From: Streptomyces colonosanans
Lineage (GTDB): Bacteria; Actinomycetota; Actinomycetes; Streptomycetales; Streptomycetaceae
Assembly (NCBI RefSeq): GCF_001866645.1
Contig: NZ_MLYP01000058.1
Coordinates: 1 to 64,000, forward strand
DNA: 64,000 bases
Direction: 5' to 3'
Shown here one piece after another: positions 17,364 through 25,540 of this stretch. The position numbers and the translations under genes are program-made. The notes beneath the pieces were generated by a model that saw only the letters and a program-made list of their open reading frames with translations, searched no databases and had not been told where the DNA came from. The first letter of the stretch is position 1. Each line of letters starts with the position of its first letter.

Positions 17364-18586
17364 GACCGTACGCCCGCCCGATACTCCCGCACGGCCCACA
17401 GCAGCGCCACAGCCCCGGCTCCCGCGAACTCGGCCGCCACGAGCAGCCACCCGCCCCCGTACCGCCCGGTCTCCGCCAACACCCCGAACAGCGGCGGCCC
17501 GACCGCGAATCCGGCGAAGAAGCCGGCCGAGACCAGCGCCGAGTCCTGGCCCGCCCGACCGGGCGCGGCGCGTTGCATCACCAGAACCATCGACACCGCG
17601 TTCGCCGCCACGGCGAAGACGCCCACCGCCACGGCCGCCACCCACGCCAACGGGTGGAGGGAGGACGAGCCGGCCAGCATCAGGGCAGCGGCCACCGCGC
17701 CCACGGCCAGGGAACCCGGCAGCCGGGCCGCCCGGTCGGGCCGCCCCGCGACCTTCGACCAGCCCACCCGGCCCGCGATCCCGGCCACACCCAGCACGGC
17801 CACCAGCGCAGCCGCCGCGGTGGGGCCGAGACCGAGCCGCTCGGTGCCGTACAACGACAGATAGGTGTTCACCGAGGCGATGCCGCAGCCGAGCAGCAGC
17901 GAGAACGCCATCAGCCAGGCGATCATGCCGCGCGGCACCCAGACCGCCGGGCTCGACTTCGCCGGAGGATCGGCGGGTAACGTTCGCGCCGCCCACACCG
18001 CCGCCACCGCCGCGGCGCCCGCCGCCGTCCACACGGCACCCCGCCATCCGGTGAGCCCGGCCAGCGCCGCGAGTGGCAGTCCGGCGGCGAAGGCCCCGAG
18101 TTGCACGCCCGACTGCTTCATCCCGGTCACCGAGCCGCGCCGGGCGGGCGGTACGGCGGCGAGGATCGCCTTGTTCGTGGCGGGGTTGGCGAGCGCCTGC
18201 GGCAGCCCGCCGAGTGCGACGGCCGCCAGCAGGAATCTGGCACTCGGAGCCGACCCGATCAACGCCAGCGCCACCGCCGCCACTCCCAGCAGGGCCACCA
18301 GACAACGCCGCGGCCCGACCCGGTCCACCACCCGGCCGCCGGCTGGAGAGAGGAGGGCCGCTGTACTGAATCCCACGGTGGTCGTCAGCCCCAGAGCGGT
18401 CGGCGAGACGTCCAGCTCCGCCACGAGCCGCGGGCCGAGCGCCCCGATCAGGAACAACTGCATCATCGAGAAGGCCATGGAGCAGGTCAGCAGCGCGGTC
18501 AGAGAGCCGGTCGCCGGGTCCGCCCCCTTCTCGCCCACCGCTCGCGCCTCGTTCGGCCCTGCTCGTCCCGCCCGATCCGTCGTCAC
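17360..18586 (-). CDS. Major facilitator superfamily transporter
   Basis: 408 residues and twelve hydrophobic segments. The loop 2-3 motif GGRVVDRVGPRRCLVAL is a clear MFS motif A, and NKAILAAVPPARRGSVTGMK lies before helix 5 as in drug- and metabolite-type MFS proteins. GTG at 18586 is the best start because GGGAGG sits 7 bases upstream; the frame stays open to 18619. The gene leads a two-gene operon with the GH88-like hydrolase, which hints at uptake or efflux of a glycoside (inference). Confidence 0.85.
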   Translation of the reverse strand: MTTDRAGRAGPNEARAVGEKGADPATGSLTALLTCSMAFSMMQLFLIGALGPRLVAELDVSPTALGLTTTVGFSTAALLSPAGGRVVDRVGPRRCLVALLGVAAVALALIGSAPSARFLLAAVALGGLPQALANPATNKAILAAVPPARRGSVTGMKQSGVQLGAFAAGLPLAALAGLTGWRGAVWTAAGAAAVAAVWAARTLPADPPAKSSPAVWVPRGMIAWLMAFSLLLGCGIASVNTYLSLYGTERLGLGPTAAAALVAVLGVAGIAGRVGWSKVAGRPDRAARLPGSLAVGAVAAALMLAGSSSLHPLAWVAAVAVGVFAVAANAVSMVLVMQRAAPGRAGQDSALVSAGFFAGFAVGPPLFGVLAETGRYGGGWLLVAAEFAGAGAVALLWAVREYRAGVRS

Positions 18587-18733
18587 AGACGCACCTCCCG
18601 GGACAGCAGTCGGGCCCAACTCTCAACAGGTTCCCGCTCTTTACTATGACGTGGATCACTGTGAGAGTGCCGGGTGTGGGAAGTTTCCGTACCACCGCAT
18701 GACGGTGGGTCAGGAATGCGAGGATGAGCGGCC

Positions 18734-19441
18734 ATGACTGCTGGGTGGTGTCTGCGCATGACACGGGCCGCGGTGTTCGCGGCCGTCTGTCTGCTGCTCG
18801 CCGCCCTGGGGCACGTCCTGATGTCAGGCACCGCCGTGCCCTGGTGGGCACTGGCATCGGCGGCGGTCGTGACCGGCGGAGCGGCGTGGTGTCTGGCAGG
18901 CCGGGAGCGCGGCCTCCTTCTCGTCTGCTCCGTGATGGTGGCCGTGCAGACGGCGCTGCACCTGTGGTTCTCCTGTGCGCAGGGGCTGTTGACGCCGTCC
19001 CCGTTGCCGGCGCCCAGGGGCGGAATGGTTGACAGCGCGCTCTCCACAGACCACATGGCCTCGGTGCTCCGCATGAGCGATGTCATGCCTACGACCCCCG
19101 GGGCCCAGGCGAGGGAGTTGATGGGCGCCACGGACTCCATGCCGGGAATGGGTCACACCATGGGCGGGACGTCCTCCGCCGGCATGCTCGCCGCCCACCT
19201 GCTGGCCGCTCTGTTGTGCGGCCTGTGGCTCGCGTACGGCGAACGCGCCGCGTTCCGCATCCTGCGGGCCGTCGCCGGATGGCTGGCCGCTCCGCTGCGA
19301 CTGCCCCTGACCCTGCCGGCGCCACCGCACCGACCACGCATCCGCGCCCGCCGCAGCCACTCGGCCCGCACGCCGCACCGGCTGCTCCTCGTGCACGCGA
19401 TCACTTCTCGGGGCCCGCCTGTGGGAACCGCCGTCGTCTGA
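18734..19441 (+). CDS. Membrane protein with a methionine-rich extracytoplasmic loop
   Basis: 235 residues. Three hydrophobic segments fill residues 10-85, followed by a loop (about 98-150) with nine Met and two His, ending in SMPGMGHTMGGTSSAGM. A fourth membrane segment (AAHLLAALLCGLWLAYG) and a Pro/Arg-rich cytoplasmic tail close the protein. MxxM-type spacing in the loop is what copper-handling proteins show, so a role in copper or redox sensing is plausible but unproven. It is transcribed toward the ECF sigma gene 204 bp downstream and could act as its membrane partner. The ATG at 18734 has GAGG upstream; ATG 18758 is an alternative. Confidence 0.65.
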   Translation: MTAGWCLRMTRAAVFAAVCLLLAALGHVLMSGTAVPWWALASAAVVTGGAAWCLAGRERGLLLVCSVMVAVQTALHLWFSCAQGLLTPSPLPAPRGGMVDSALSTDHMASVLRMSDVMPTTPGAQARELMGATDSMPGMGHTMGGTSSAGMLAAHLLAALLCGLWLAYGERAAFRILRAVAGWLAAPLRLPLTLPAPPHRPRIRARRSHSARTPHRLLLVHAITSRGPPVGTAVV

Positions 19442-19645
19442 AGACAGCAGGTTCCCCGGCACCGCCCCGCGCGTCCCGCGCCCGGACGGTCCGGGCAACG
19501 GGCGTGCGTCGCCATTGCGCGCGTACGTCCGCCACCCCACGCCATCACCGGATCCGCCGCCTGTCCCACGCGGTCCCTTCCCCATGCCCCGGGCCCGCGC
19601 GGATCTGCGCACGCCGGATCTCCGGACTTCCGAGAAGGACCTCAG

Positions 19646-20287
19646 GTGATCAGTCCTGCCCCGTCCGTCGCACACGACACGACGCCGCACACCGAGAGAA
19701 CTCGCGACGAGAAGACATCGACCGAGGAGTCGATAACGGCCTGGGCGCTCGCCGCCCGCGCTGGTGATCCGAGAGCCGTCGAGAACTTCGTCCGCGCTCT
19801 GCAGCGAGACGTCCGCCATTACGTCACCTACCTCAGCCACAACCCCCAGGCCGCCGACGACCTGGCCCAGGACACCTTCGTGCGGGCCCTCGGCAGCCTG
19901 CACCGTTTCGAGGGCCGCTCCTCCGCCCGGACCTGGCTGCTGTCCATTGCGCGCCGTGCGGTGATCGACAGCTACCGGCATGCCTCGGCCCGGCCTCGCC
20001 TGGCCGACACCGACGCCTGGCAGGCCGCCGCGGAGGGCGCCCAGGAGCGCGGCCTGCCGGGCTTCGACGAGGGCGTCGTCCTCGCCGACCTGCTGGAGGC
20101 ACTGCCCGACGAACGCCGTGAGGCGTTCGTACTCACCCAGATCGCCGGTCTGCCCTACGCGGAAGCGGCCGAGCTCAGCGACTGCCCGATCGGTACGGTC
20201 CGTTCCCGCGTCGCACGCGCTCGCGCCTGGCTGATCCAGTCCCTGCACGACGCCGAACGAGGCGAACCGGTGAGTACTGAGGCCTGA
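19646..20287 (+). CDS. ECF-type RNA polymerase sigma factor
   Basis: 213 residues with sigma region 2 (YVTYLSHNPQAADDLAQDTF, VRALGSLHRFEGRSSARTWL, LSIARRAVIDSYR) and region 4 (EALPDERREAFVLTQIAGLP, YAEAAELSDCPIGTVRSRVA). GTG at 19646 is preceded by GAGAAGGA. No classical zinc-binding anti-sigma gene follows; the 3' side is an IS110 fossil, so a partner could have been lost or could be the Met-rich membrane protein upstream. The target regulon cannot be read here. Confidence 0.88.
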   Translation: MISPAPSVAHDTTPHTERTRDEKTSTEESITAWALAARAGDPRAVENFVRALQRDVRHYVTYLSHNPQAADDLAQDTFVRALGSLHRFEGRSSARTWLLSIARRAVIDSYRHASARPRLADTDAWQAAAEGAQERGLPGFDEGVVLADLLEALPDERREAFVLTQIAGLPYAEAAELSDCPIGTVRSRVARARAWLIQSLHDAERGEPVSTEA

Positions 20288-20544
20288 CGGCGCCCGCCGC
20301 GGCCCTCACGAGGGGCTGTCCCGGAAGCCCCGGAGCGAGCCGTGCTCCGGAGCTTCCGCACATCGCAGGCGGGAGAACGCGGCGGCTGCTCAGAGGGGCG
20401 CGGCCACCAGCGCGTCGCTCGCCGAGCACCAGACCTGTCGTGCCTCGCTGAAGCCCTTCTCGCGCAGGGTGTCGAGGTGCCGGCTCGTGGCCGTGGGACC
20501 GTCGGGCTGCGCACTGGCGGGGGTCGCCGAGCGGGGCGAAGCGC

Positions 20545-20815
20545 CTGGGCAGTGAGGCGTCCTTCGCCGCGCTGTGCGGGGTCGGCCCTGTCGAGCGTTC
20601 CTCGGGCAGTCGGCAGTACCGTCGTCGCAACCGTGGCGGCGACCCGCAGACCAACGCCGCCCTGCACCGGATCGTGCAGACCCGCCTGCGCTTCGACCCG
20701 CGCACCCAGGACTACTAGGTACGCCGCATCAAGCAGGGCAAGACCCGACGTGAAATCGGCCGATGCCTCGAACGCTACGCTGCCCGGGAGGCCTTCCACC
20801 TGGTCAGGCCCACAC
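20545..20815 (+). pseudogene. IS110-family transposase C-terminal fossil
   Basis: The frame reads SEASFAALCGVGPVERSSGS, then RNRGGDPQTNAALHRIVQTR and LRFDPRTQDY, a TAG at 20716, and then KQGKTRREIGRCLERYAARE. This is the conserved C-terminal half of IS110/IS116-type DEDD transposases. The N-terminal catalytic half is absent and the frame is broken by the TAG. After that stop the frame stays open into the PcaDC gene. The stretch 20288-20544 before it holds a short inverted repeat (GGAAGCCCCGGAGC/GCTCCGGAGCTTCC around 20326-20357) that may terminate the sigma transcript. Confidence 0.75.
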
Positions 20816-20865
20816 AGCCATCCCCCGTCATAGGGGTAGTCGTGAGACATGAGAGGGTCGGACGG

Positions 20866-22164
20866 GTGAGCGAGACACCGACGAACACCCTGCAATACCG
20901 ATTCGACGGGCGAGAAGACGCCCCAGTCCTGATCCTGGCTCCCTCACTGGGCACGACCTGGCACATGTGGGACCGGCAGGTGCCGGAACTTGCCAAGCAG
21001 TGGCGGATCTTCCGGTTCGACCTGCCCGGTCACGGCGGCGCCCCCGCATACCCCACGGGCGCTGTCACCGACCTCGCCGCCCGGCTGCTGGCCACCCTCG
21101 ACGCGCTCGGAGTGCAGCACTTCGGCTATGCGGGCTGCGCGCTGGGCGGCGCCATCGGGGCCGAGCTGGCACTGCGCCACCCCGAGCGCGTGGCCTCGCT
21201 CGCGCTGATCGCCGCCTCGCCCCGGTTCGGCACGGCCGACGAGTTCCGGCAGCGCGGTGTGGTCGTCCGGACCAACGGCCTCGACCCGATCGCCCGGACG
21301 TCCCCGGAGCGCTGGTTCACCGGAGGGTTCGTGGCCACCCAGCCCGCGATCACCGAGTGGGCCGTGCAGATGGTCCGCACCACCGACCCCGGCTGCTACA
21401 TCGCGGCCTGCGAGGCGCTCGCCACCTTCGACGTCCGGGCCGAACTCGGCCGTATCGGTGTGCCGACGCTGGTCCTCGTGGGCTCGGACGACCAGGTGAC
21501 CGGGCCCGCCGAGGCGCGCACCCTGGTCGCCGGCATACCGGACGCCCGGCTCGCCGTCGTCCCCGGCGCCTCCCACCTGGTGCCCGTCGAACAGCCCGCG
21601 GCGGTCACCGACCTGCTCGTGCGCCACTTCTCGACAGCCTGGCAGCCGGCGTTCGACGCGACCACCGGCCAGATGGCGGCGATCGCGGCGCCCCCGGTGA
21701 AGCCGGTGCTGACGGCGACGCCGCTGGTGGCGCCCGTGGCCGAGATCGCCCCGGTCGCCGTCCCGCCCGAGCCCGCGGCCGGGCCCGACCTGTACGACGA
21801 GGGGATCAAGATCCGTCGCGAGGTGCTCGGCGACGCGTACGTCGACCAGGCGCTGGCCTCGGCGGACGAGTTCGCCGGGGACTTCCAGGAGTTCACCACC
21901 CGCTACACCTGGGGCGAGATCTGGAACCGGCCCGGTCTCGACCGGCGCACCCGCAGCTGCATCACCCTCACCGCGCTGGTCGCGGGCGGCCACCTGGACG
22001 ACCTTGCCGGCCACACCCGAGCGGCCCTGCGCAACGGGCTCACCCCGGGTGAGATCAAGGAAGTCCTGCTCCATGCGGCGGTCTACTGCGGCGTACCGGC
22101 CGCGAACAGCGCGTTCAGGGTGGCGCAGCAAGTCATCCGGGAGGAGACCACCCCCCAGCAGTGA
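20866..22164 (+). CDS. pcaL: PcaDC fusion: 3-oxoadipate enol-lactonase plus 4-carboxymuconolactone decarboxylase
   Basis: 432-residue bifunctional enzyme of the protocatechuate branch of the beta-ketoadipate pathway. Residues 1-265 are an alpha/beta hydrolase with oxyanion region APSLGTTWHMW, nucleophile elbow AGCALGGAIG (Cys91 where Ser is usual), acid GSDDQVTGP and histidine GASHLVP. A Pro/Ala/Val linker (about 275-310) leads to a carboxymuconolactone decarboxylase domain with RRTRSCITLTALVAGGHLDD and EVLLHAAVYCGVPAANSA. GTG at 20866 has GAGAGGG 8 bases upstream. Unlike normal streptomycetes, no other pca genes are next to it; the upstream flank is a decayed IS110 element. Confidence 0.88.
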   Translation: MSETPTNTLQYRFDGREDAPVLILAPSLGTTWHMWDRQVPELAKQWRIFRFDLPGHGGAPAYPTGAVTDLAARLLATLDALGVQHFGYAGCALGGAIGAELALRHPERVASLALIAASPRFGTADEFRQRGVVVRTNGLDPIARTSPERWFTGGFVATQPAITEWAVQMVRTTDPGCYIAACEALATFDVRAELGRIGVPTLVLVGSDDQVTGPAEARTLVAGIPDARLAVVPGASHLVPVEQPAAVTDLLVRHFSTAWQPAFDATTGQMAAIAAPPVKPVLTATPLVAPVAEIAPVAVPPEPAAGPDLYDEGIKIRREVLGDAYVDQALASADEFAGDFQEFTTRYTWGEIWNRPGLDRRTRSCITLTALVAGGHLDDLAGHTRAALRNGLTPGEIKEVLLHAAVYCGVPAANSAFRVAQQVIREETTPQQ

Positions 22165-22200
22165 CCGTCGGCCGGGCAACGGGAGCACCACCCTGAGCGG

Positions 22201-22223
22201 GCCCCGGCCGCACCGGCCGGGGC
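22201..22223 (+). terminator. GC-rich hairpin between pcaL and the MBL gene
   Basis: GCCCCGGCCG (22201-22210) pairs perfectly with CGGCCGGGGC (22214-22223) around a 3-base loop. It ends only 11 bases before the next ATG, so it may both end the pcaL message and shield the ribosome site of the next gene. Confidence 0.65.
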
Positions 22224-22234
22224 AGGATGGGGCC

Positions 22235-22870
22235 ATGAAGCTCACGAAGAAGTCGCACGCGTGCATTCGTCTGGAGAAGGACGCAGGCACGCTCGTCATC
22301 GACCCCGGAACCTTCAGCGAGGAGGACGCCGCCGTCGGCGCGGACGCCATCTTGGTCACGCACGAGCATCCGGACCACTTCGACGAGGAGCGGTTGCGGG
22401 CCGGCATGGAGGCCAATCCGGGCGCCGAGATCTGGACCCTCGCCTCCGTCGCGGAGAAGATCTCGGCGGCGTACCCGGGCCGTGTGCACACCATCGGCCA
22501 CGGGGACACCTTCACCGCGGCCGGTTTCGACGTCCAGGTACACGGCGAACTGCACGCCGTGATCCATCCGGACATCCCGCGCATCACGAACGTCGGCTAC
22601 CTGATCGACGGCGGCAAGGTCTTCCACCCCGGCGATGCGCTCACCGTCCCCGACCACCCGGTCGAGACGCTGATGCTCCCGGTCATGGCGCCCTGGAACA
22701 AGATCGCCGAGGTGATCGACTACGTTCGCGAGGTCAAGCCGCGGCGCGCGTACGACATCCACGACGCCCTCCTCACGGATCTCGCCCGCCCGATCTACGA
22801 CAACCAGATCGGCGCGCTGGGCGGTGCCGAGCACCTGAGGTTGACGCCGGGGGCGTCGGCGCAGGTCTGA
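22235..22870 (+). CDS. Metallo-beta-lactamase-fold hydrolase (UlaG-like)
   Basis: 211 residues. The metal motif is THEHPDHFDEER, with later histidines in VHGELHAVIHPDIPR and the acidic ligand in VFHPGDAL. The overall pattern (MKLTKKSHACIRLEKDAGTL opening, no lid domain) matches the short UlaG/YcfG-like MBL proteins. ATG 22235 is the first codon of the conserved fold. It stands alone between two hairpins. Substrate unknown. Confidence 0.82.
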   Translation: MKLTKKSHACIRLEKDAGTLVIDPGTFSEEDAAVGADAILVTHEHPDHFDEERLRAGMEANPGAEIWTLASVAEKISAAYPGRVHTIGHGDTFTAAGFDVQVHGELHAVIHPDIPRITNVGYLIDGGKVFHPGDALTVPDHPVETLMLPVMAPWNKIAEVIDYVREVKPRRAYDIHDALLTDLARPIYDNQIGALGGAEHLRLTPGASAQV

Positions 22871-22878
22871 GGGGTGAA

Positions 22879-22909
22879 GCGTCCCCGGTGGTCCGCTCAC
22901 CGGGGACGC
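22879..22909 (+). terminator. Terminator after the MBL gene
   Basis: Perfect 12-bp stem GCGTCCCCGGTG/CACCGGGGACGC with a 7-base loop, starting 8 bases after the stop and ending just before the xthA promoter motif. Confidence 0.8.
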
Positions 22910-22910
22910 G

Positions 22911-22933
22911 TTGTCACACCCGCCCGGTAGGTT
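22911..22933 (+). promoter_or_regulatory. DNA-damage (PafBC/RecA-independent) type promoter motif before xthA
   Basis: TTGTCACAC, exactly eight bases, then TAGGTT, ending 7 bases before the ATG of the exonuclease III gene. It fits the TTGTCRGTG-N8-TANNNT pattern with mismatches only at the end of the first block, and would give a nearly leaderless transcript. Confidence 0.5.
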
Positions 22934-22940
22934 GTGAGAC

Positions 22941-23720
22941 ATGCGCATCGCGACCTGGAACGTGAACTCGATCACCGCTCGGCTCCCGAGGCTCCTGGCC
23001 TGGCTGGAGAGCAGCGGCACGGACGTGCTGTGTCTGCAGGAGGCCAAGGTCGCCGAGGAGCAGTTCCCCTGCGACGAGCTGCGCGCCCTGGGCTATGAGT
23101 CGGCGGTCCACGCGACCGGCCGGTGGAACGGCGTCGCGGTGCTCTCCCGCGTCGGCCTGGAGGACGTGGTCAAGGGCCTGCCCGGCGGTCCCGGTTACGA
23201 GGGCGTCGAGGAGCCCCGCGCCCTCTCCGCGACCTGCGGCCCCGTCCGCGTCTGGTCGGTGTACGTGCCGAACGGCCGCGAGGTGGGCCACCCGCACTAC
23301 GCGTACAAGCTCCAGTGGTTCGAGGCCCTGAAGGCGGCCGTGGCGGGCGACGCGGCGCGCAGCCGCCCGTTCGCGGTGATGGGCGACTACAACGTGGCGC
23401 CGACGGACGACGACGTCTACGACGTGGCGGCCTTCGAAGGCCTCACCCACGTCACCCCGGCCGAGCGCGCCGCCCTGGCCTCGCTGCGGGAGACGGGCCT
23501 GACCGACGTCGTCCCGCGCCCGCTCAAGTACGACCACCCGTTCACCTACTGGGACTACCGCCAGCTCGGCTTCCCCAAGAATCGCGGTATGCGCATCGAC
23601 CTGGTCTACGGCAACGAGCCGTTCTCGAAGGCCGTCAAGGACGCGTACGTGGACCGGGAGGAGCGCAAGGGCAAGGGCGCGTCGGATCACGCGCCCGTGG
23701 TGGTGGACCTGGAGGTGTAG
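22941..23720 (+). CDS. xthA: Exodeoxyribonuclease III
   Basis: 259-residue AP endonuclease/3'-5' exonuclease of base excision repair. Landmarks are MRIATWNVNSITARLPRL, the metal glutamate in LCLQEAK, GDYNVAPTDDDVYD (Asp/Asn active site), the loop WDYRQLGFPKNRGMRIDLVY and the C-terminal catalytic SDHAPVVVD. Full normal length. The start is set by the conserved first residues. A possible damage-inducible promoter lies directly upstream. Confidence 0.95.
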   Translation: MRIATWNVNSITARLPRLLAWLESSGTDVLCLQEAKVAEEQFPCDELRALGYESAVHATGRWNGVAVLSRVGLEDVVKGLPGGPGYEGVEEPRALSATCGPVRVWSVYVPNGREVGHPHYAYKLQWFEALKAAVAGDAARSRPFAVMGDYNVAPTDDDVYDVAAFEGLTHVTPAERAALASLRETGLTDVVPRPLKYDHPFTYWDYRQLGFPKNRGMRIDLVYGNEPFSKAVKDAYVDREERKGKGASDHAPVVVDLEV

Positions 23721-23780
23721 GCGCGCTTTTCCGCGGTGTCAGGATGGTGCAACTGCTCGCACCAGTGACACGCTGGGTGT

Positions 23781-24221
23781 ATGGGCATCCCTTTCCTGGG
23801 CAACTGGCGCAAGAAACGCGGCCCCGCCCTCGGCGTCGCGGTGTTCTCCGACGGTGACGCCGACGCGGCCGGTGTCACCGGACTCCTCTCCGAATGTGAG
23901 CTGCTGCGCTCCCAAGCCGGGCAGGCGGGCGTCGAACTCGACGACTCCGCAGTGTCGTTGGAGGCGCTCGACCAGCTTCTGCCGCGCTGGCGCGATGACG
24001 AGGAGGCCCTGCCCTGGCTCGGGAACGATGCGGGCCTCTACCTGGGTACGGTCATCGTGCGCACGGTCGCGGGAGCCGCCTGGGAGATCTGGCCGAACGG
24101 CCACCCCGTGGTACGGCTGGCCTCCGGCCGCGAGATCGATGTGGTGGCCGACGGCCACACCTGGGCGTCCACGGGCGCCCCCGAGCTGTCACAGGTGTAT
24201 GCCGAGGTGGCCGAGGTCTGA
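23781..24221 (+). CDS. Conserved small protein of unknown function
   Basis: 146 residues, acidic, no membrane segment. It opens with MGIPFLGNWRKKRGPALGVAV and has a clear core (ALPWLGNDAGLYLGTVIVRT, AAWEIWPNGHPVVRLASGRE). It resembles the family annotated DUF6278 in streptomycetes, but I cannot verify that. The ribosome site is weak. Its TGA is fused to the start of an inverted-repeat remnant at 24219. Confidence 0.7.
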   Translation: MGIPFLGNWRKKRGPALGVAVFSDGDADAAGVTGLLSECELLRSQAGQAGVELDDSAVSLEALDQLLPRWRDDEEALPWLGNDAGLYLGTVIVRTVAGAAWEIWPNGHPVVRLASGREIDVVADGHTWASTGAPELSQVYAEVAEV

Positions 24222-24290
24222 TGCCCCGACAGGCGACCTCTGCCCCGGGCCGACGCTGTCTGCGGGGTCACCAGTGTCCCGACAGGCGAC
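24219..24290 (+). mobile_element. Decayed ends of the small CTAG-type element
   Basis: TGATGCCCCGACAGGCGACC at 24219 and CAGTGTCCCGACAGGCGACG near 24271 both match the terminal repeat (TAGTGCCCC-GCAGGCAACG) of the elements at 49583 and 55282, here as two direct copies. A variant of the palindromic repeat (CGGGGGTCCTCCCC...CTTAGGGGGAGG) sits near 24476-24506. Between 24291 and 24550 no gene is visible. Confidence 0.5.
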
Positions 24291-24550
24291 GTTCGACTAC
24301 GATGTGCCGTTCATCCCCGTGGTGATGGTGTCTCACCGATCTGCATCGGGATGTACATGCTGTTCTTCTGGTTCGCCGGTGATGTCGGGTGTCCCGGGGG
24401 AGCAGTGCAGTCCCGAGACCGGGGTCGTGGGTGCCGCCGCGGCCGGACCAGGGACACTGCTGCCGGGCGGGGGTCCTCCCCATGGTCCGGAGCCTTAGGG
24501 GGAGGCGATCAGCAGTCATAGGGCCAGGCCCGGCCGGCGGCAGCCGGAGA

Positions 24551-24676
24551 TCACTGCTCGCGCAGCGGAACGGACGCGAAGGACGCGTCGCCTGCCGCCG
24601 AGGGGAAGGTCAGCTGCGCGCCGGACGGGTTGTGCTCGACCGTGCCCGGGGCCGCCTGCCAGCTGTGCGAGTGAAC
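24551..24676 (-). pseudogene. Orphan C-terminal coding fragment
   Basis: On the minus strand a short frame reads SHSWQAAPGTVEHNPSGAQL, then TFPSAAGDASFASVPLREQ and a TGA. Its codon use is like real genes and it looks like the beta-rich C-terminus of a secreted enzyme. It follows, in the same frame, directly after the stop of the 24677-25438 gene and has no start of its own. Family not recognised. Confidence 0.3.
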
Positions 24677-25438
24677 TCAGGACGCGCGGTGTGAAGCGCG
24701 CCTGGAGGGCGCCGGGGTCGGCAGCGGCGCCTGCGCCACCCGCGTCACATCCGAGACCAGCTCGACCACATCAGGACCGTACGCCTGCGAATTGACGACC
24801 TTCAGCAGCAGGACGAAGGAGTCGTTGCCGTGCTTGCGGGCCAGCCGCTCGTGGTTGCGGGCGAGATAGCGGGTCGCCGCCTGGTTGTTGATCGCCCGCT
24901 GCCCGCAGAAGAGGAACACCGGTCGCGCCTCGCTCCGCTCACCCGCGGTCAGGCGGGCCAGCAGGACATACTCCGTGACGCCGTGCTCCATCCGGTAGCG
25001 CTCGCTGCCGATCTGGAAGGCGCAGCGGTCCGGGCCCGGTTCCGGGGTGATGTTGATGCGCACGCCGGGCAGCATCGCCGCCATGTGGTCCAGCATGCGC
25101 CGGTTCGAGCCGGGACCGCCCACGCAGAACTCGGTGCGTTCACCGAAGCCCTGCTGGACATGGTCCTGGGTCACCATCTGCAGGTGCGCCCCGCAGTCCT
25201 TGATCAGCGCGGCCAGTTCCAGGAGGGCGAACACGTCGAAACGGTGGACCGCCGGCTCGGAGGTGGCCGGGTCGCGGTTGACGACGAGCAAGGCCTCCGA
25301 GTTCTCCGGCAGCCCGAGGAACGCCTGCTTGCGGCGGAGCTTCCGGTTCCACAGGTAGGTACGGGCGATCCAGCCCAGCCCGGCGCTGATGCCCGCCGCC
25401 ACCAAGCCCAGGATGATGTTGCGTACGTCGTCGTTCAT
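24677..25438 (-). CDS. N-terminally anchored protein of unknown function
   Basis: 253 residues. One membrane segment (IILGLVAAGISAGLGWIA) at the N-terminus, then a cytoplasmic or exported domain of about 215 residues with no named motif. Strong blocks include SEALLVVNRDPATSEPAVHR, FDVFALLELAALIKDCGAHL, NRRMLDHMAAMLPGVRINIT and ATRYLARNHERLARK. The second half reads like a nucleotide- or ligand-binding alpha/beta domain. ATG at 25438 gives the natural start just before the helix. It is divergent from the gamma-glutamyltransferase gene with 102 bp between. Confidence 0.72.
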   Translation of the reverse strand: MNDDVRNIILGLVAAGISAGLGWIARTYLWNRKLRRKQAFLGLPENSEALLVVNRDPATSEPAVHRFDVFALLELAALIKDCGAHLQMVTQDHVQQGFGERTEFCVGGPGSNRRMLDHMAAMLPGVRINITPEPGPDRCAFQIGSERYRMEHGVTEYVLLARLTAGERSEARPVFLFCGQRAINNQAATRYLARNHERLARKHGNDSFVLLLKVVNSQAYGPDVVELVSDVTRVAQAPLPTPAPSRRASHRAS

Positions 25439-25540
25439 GGGGGCGCATGGTAGCTGCCCGCGCGGACCGGTGTTCGAGAGGCTGACGGGATCATGGCAAT
25501 GCGGTTACGCTGCGCGGACGGTTGTCGACTGGAGGTACGA

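Noticed and set aside
24268..24519. Small frames around the repeat remnants
   Set aside because: No start context or recognisable sequence; they cross repeat debris.
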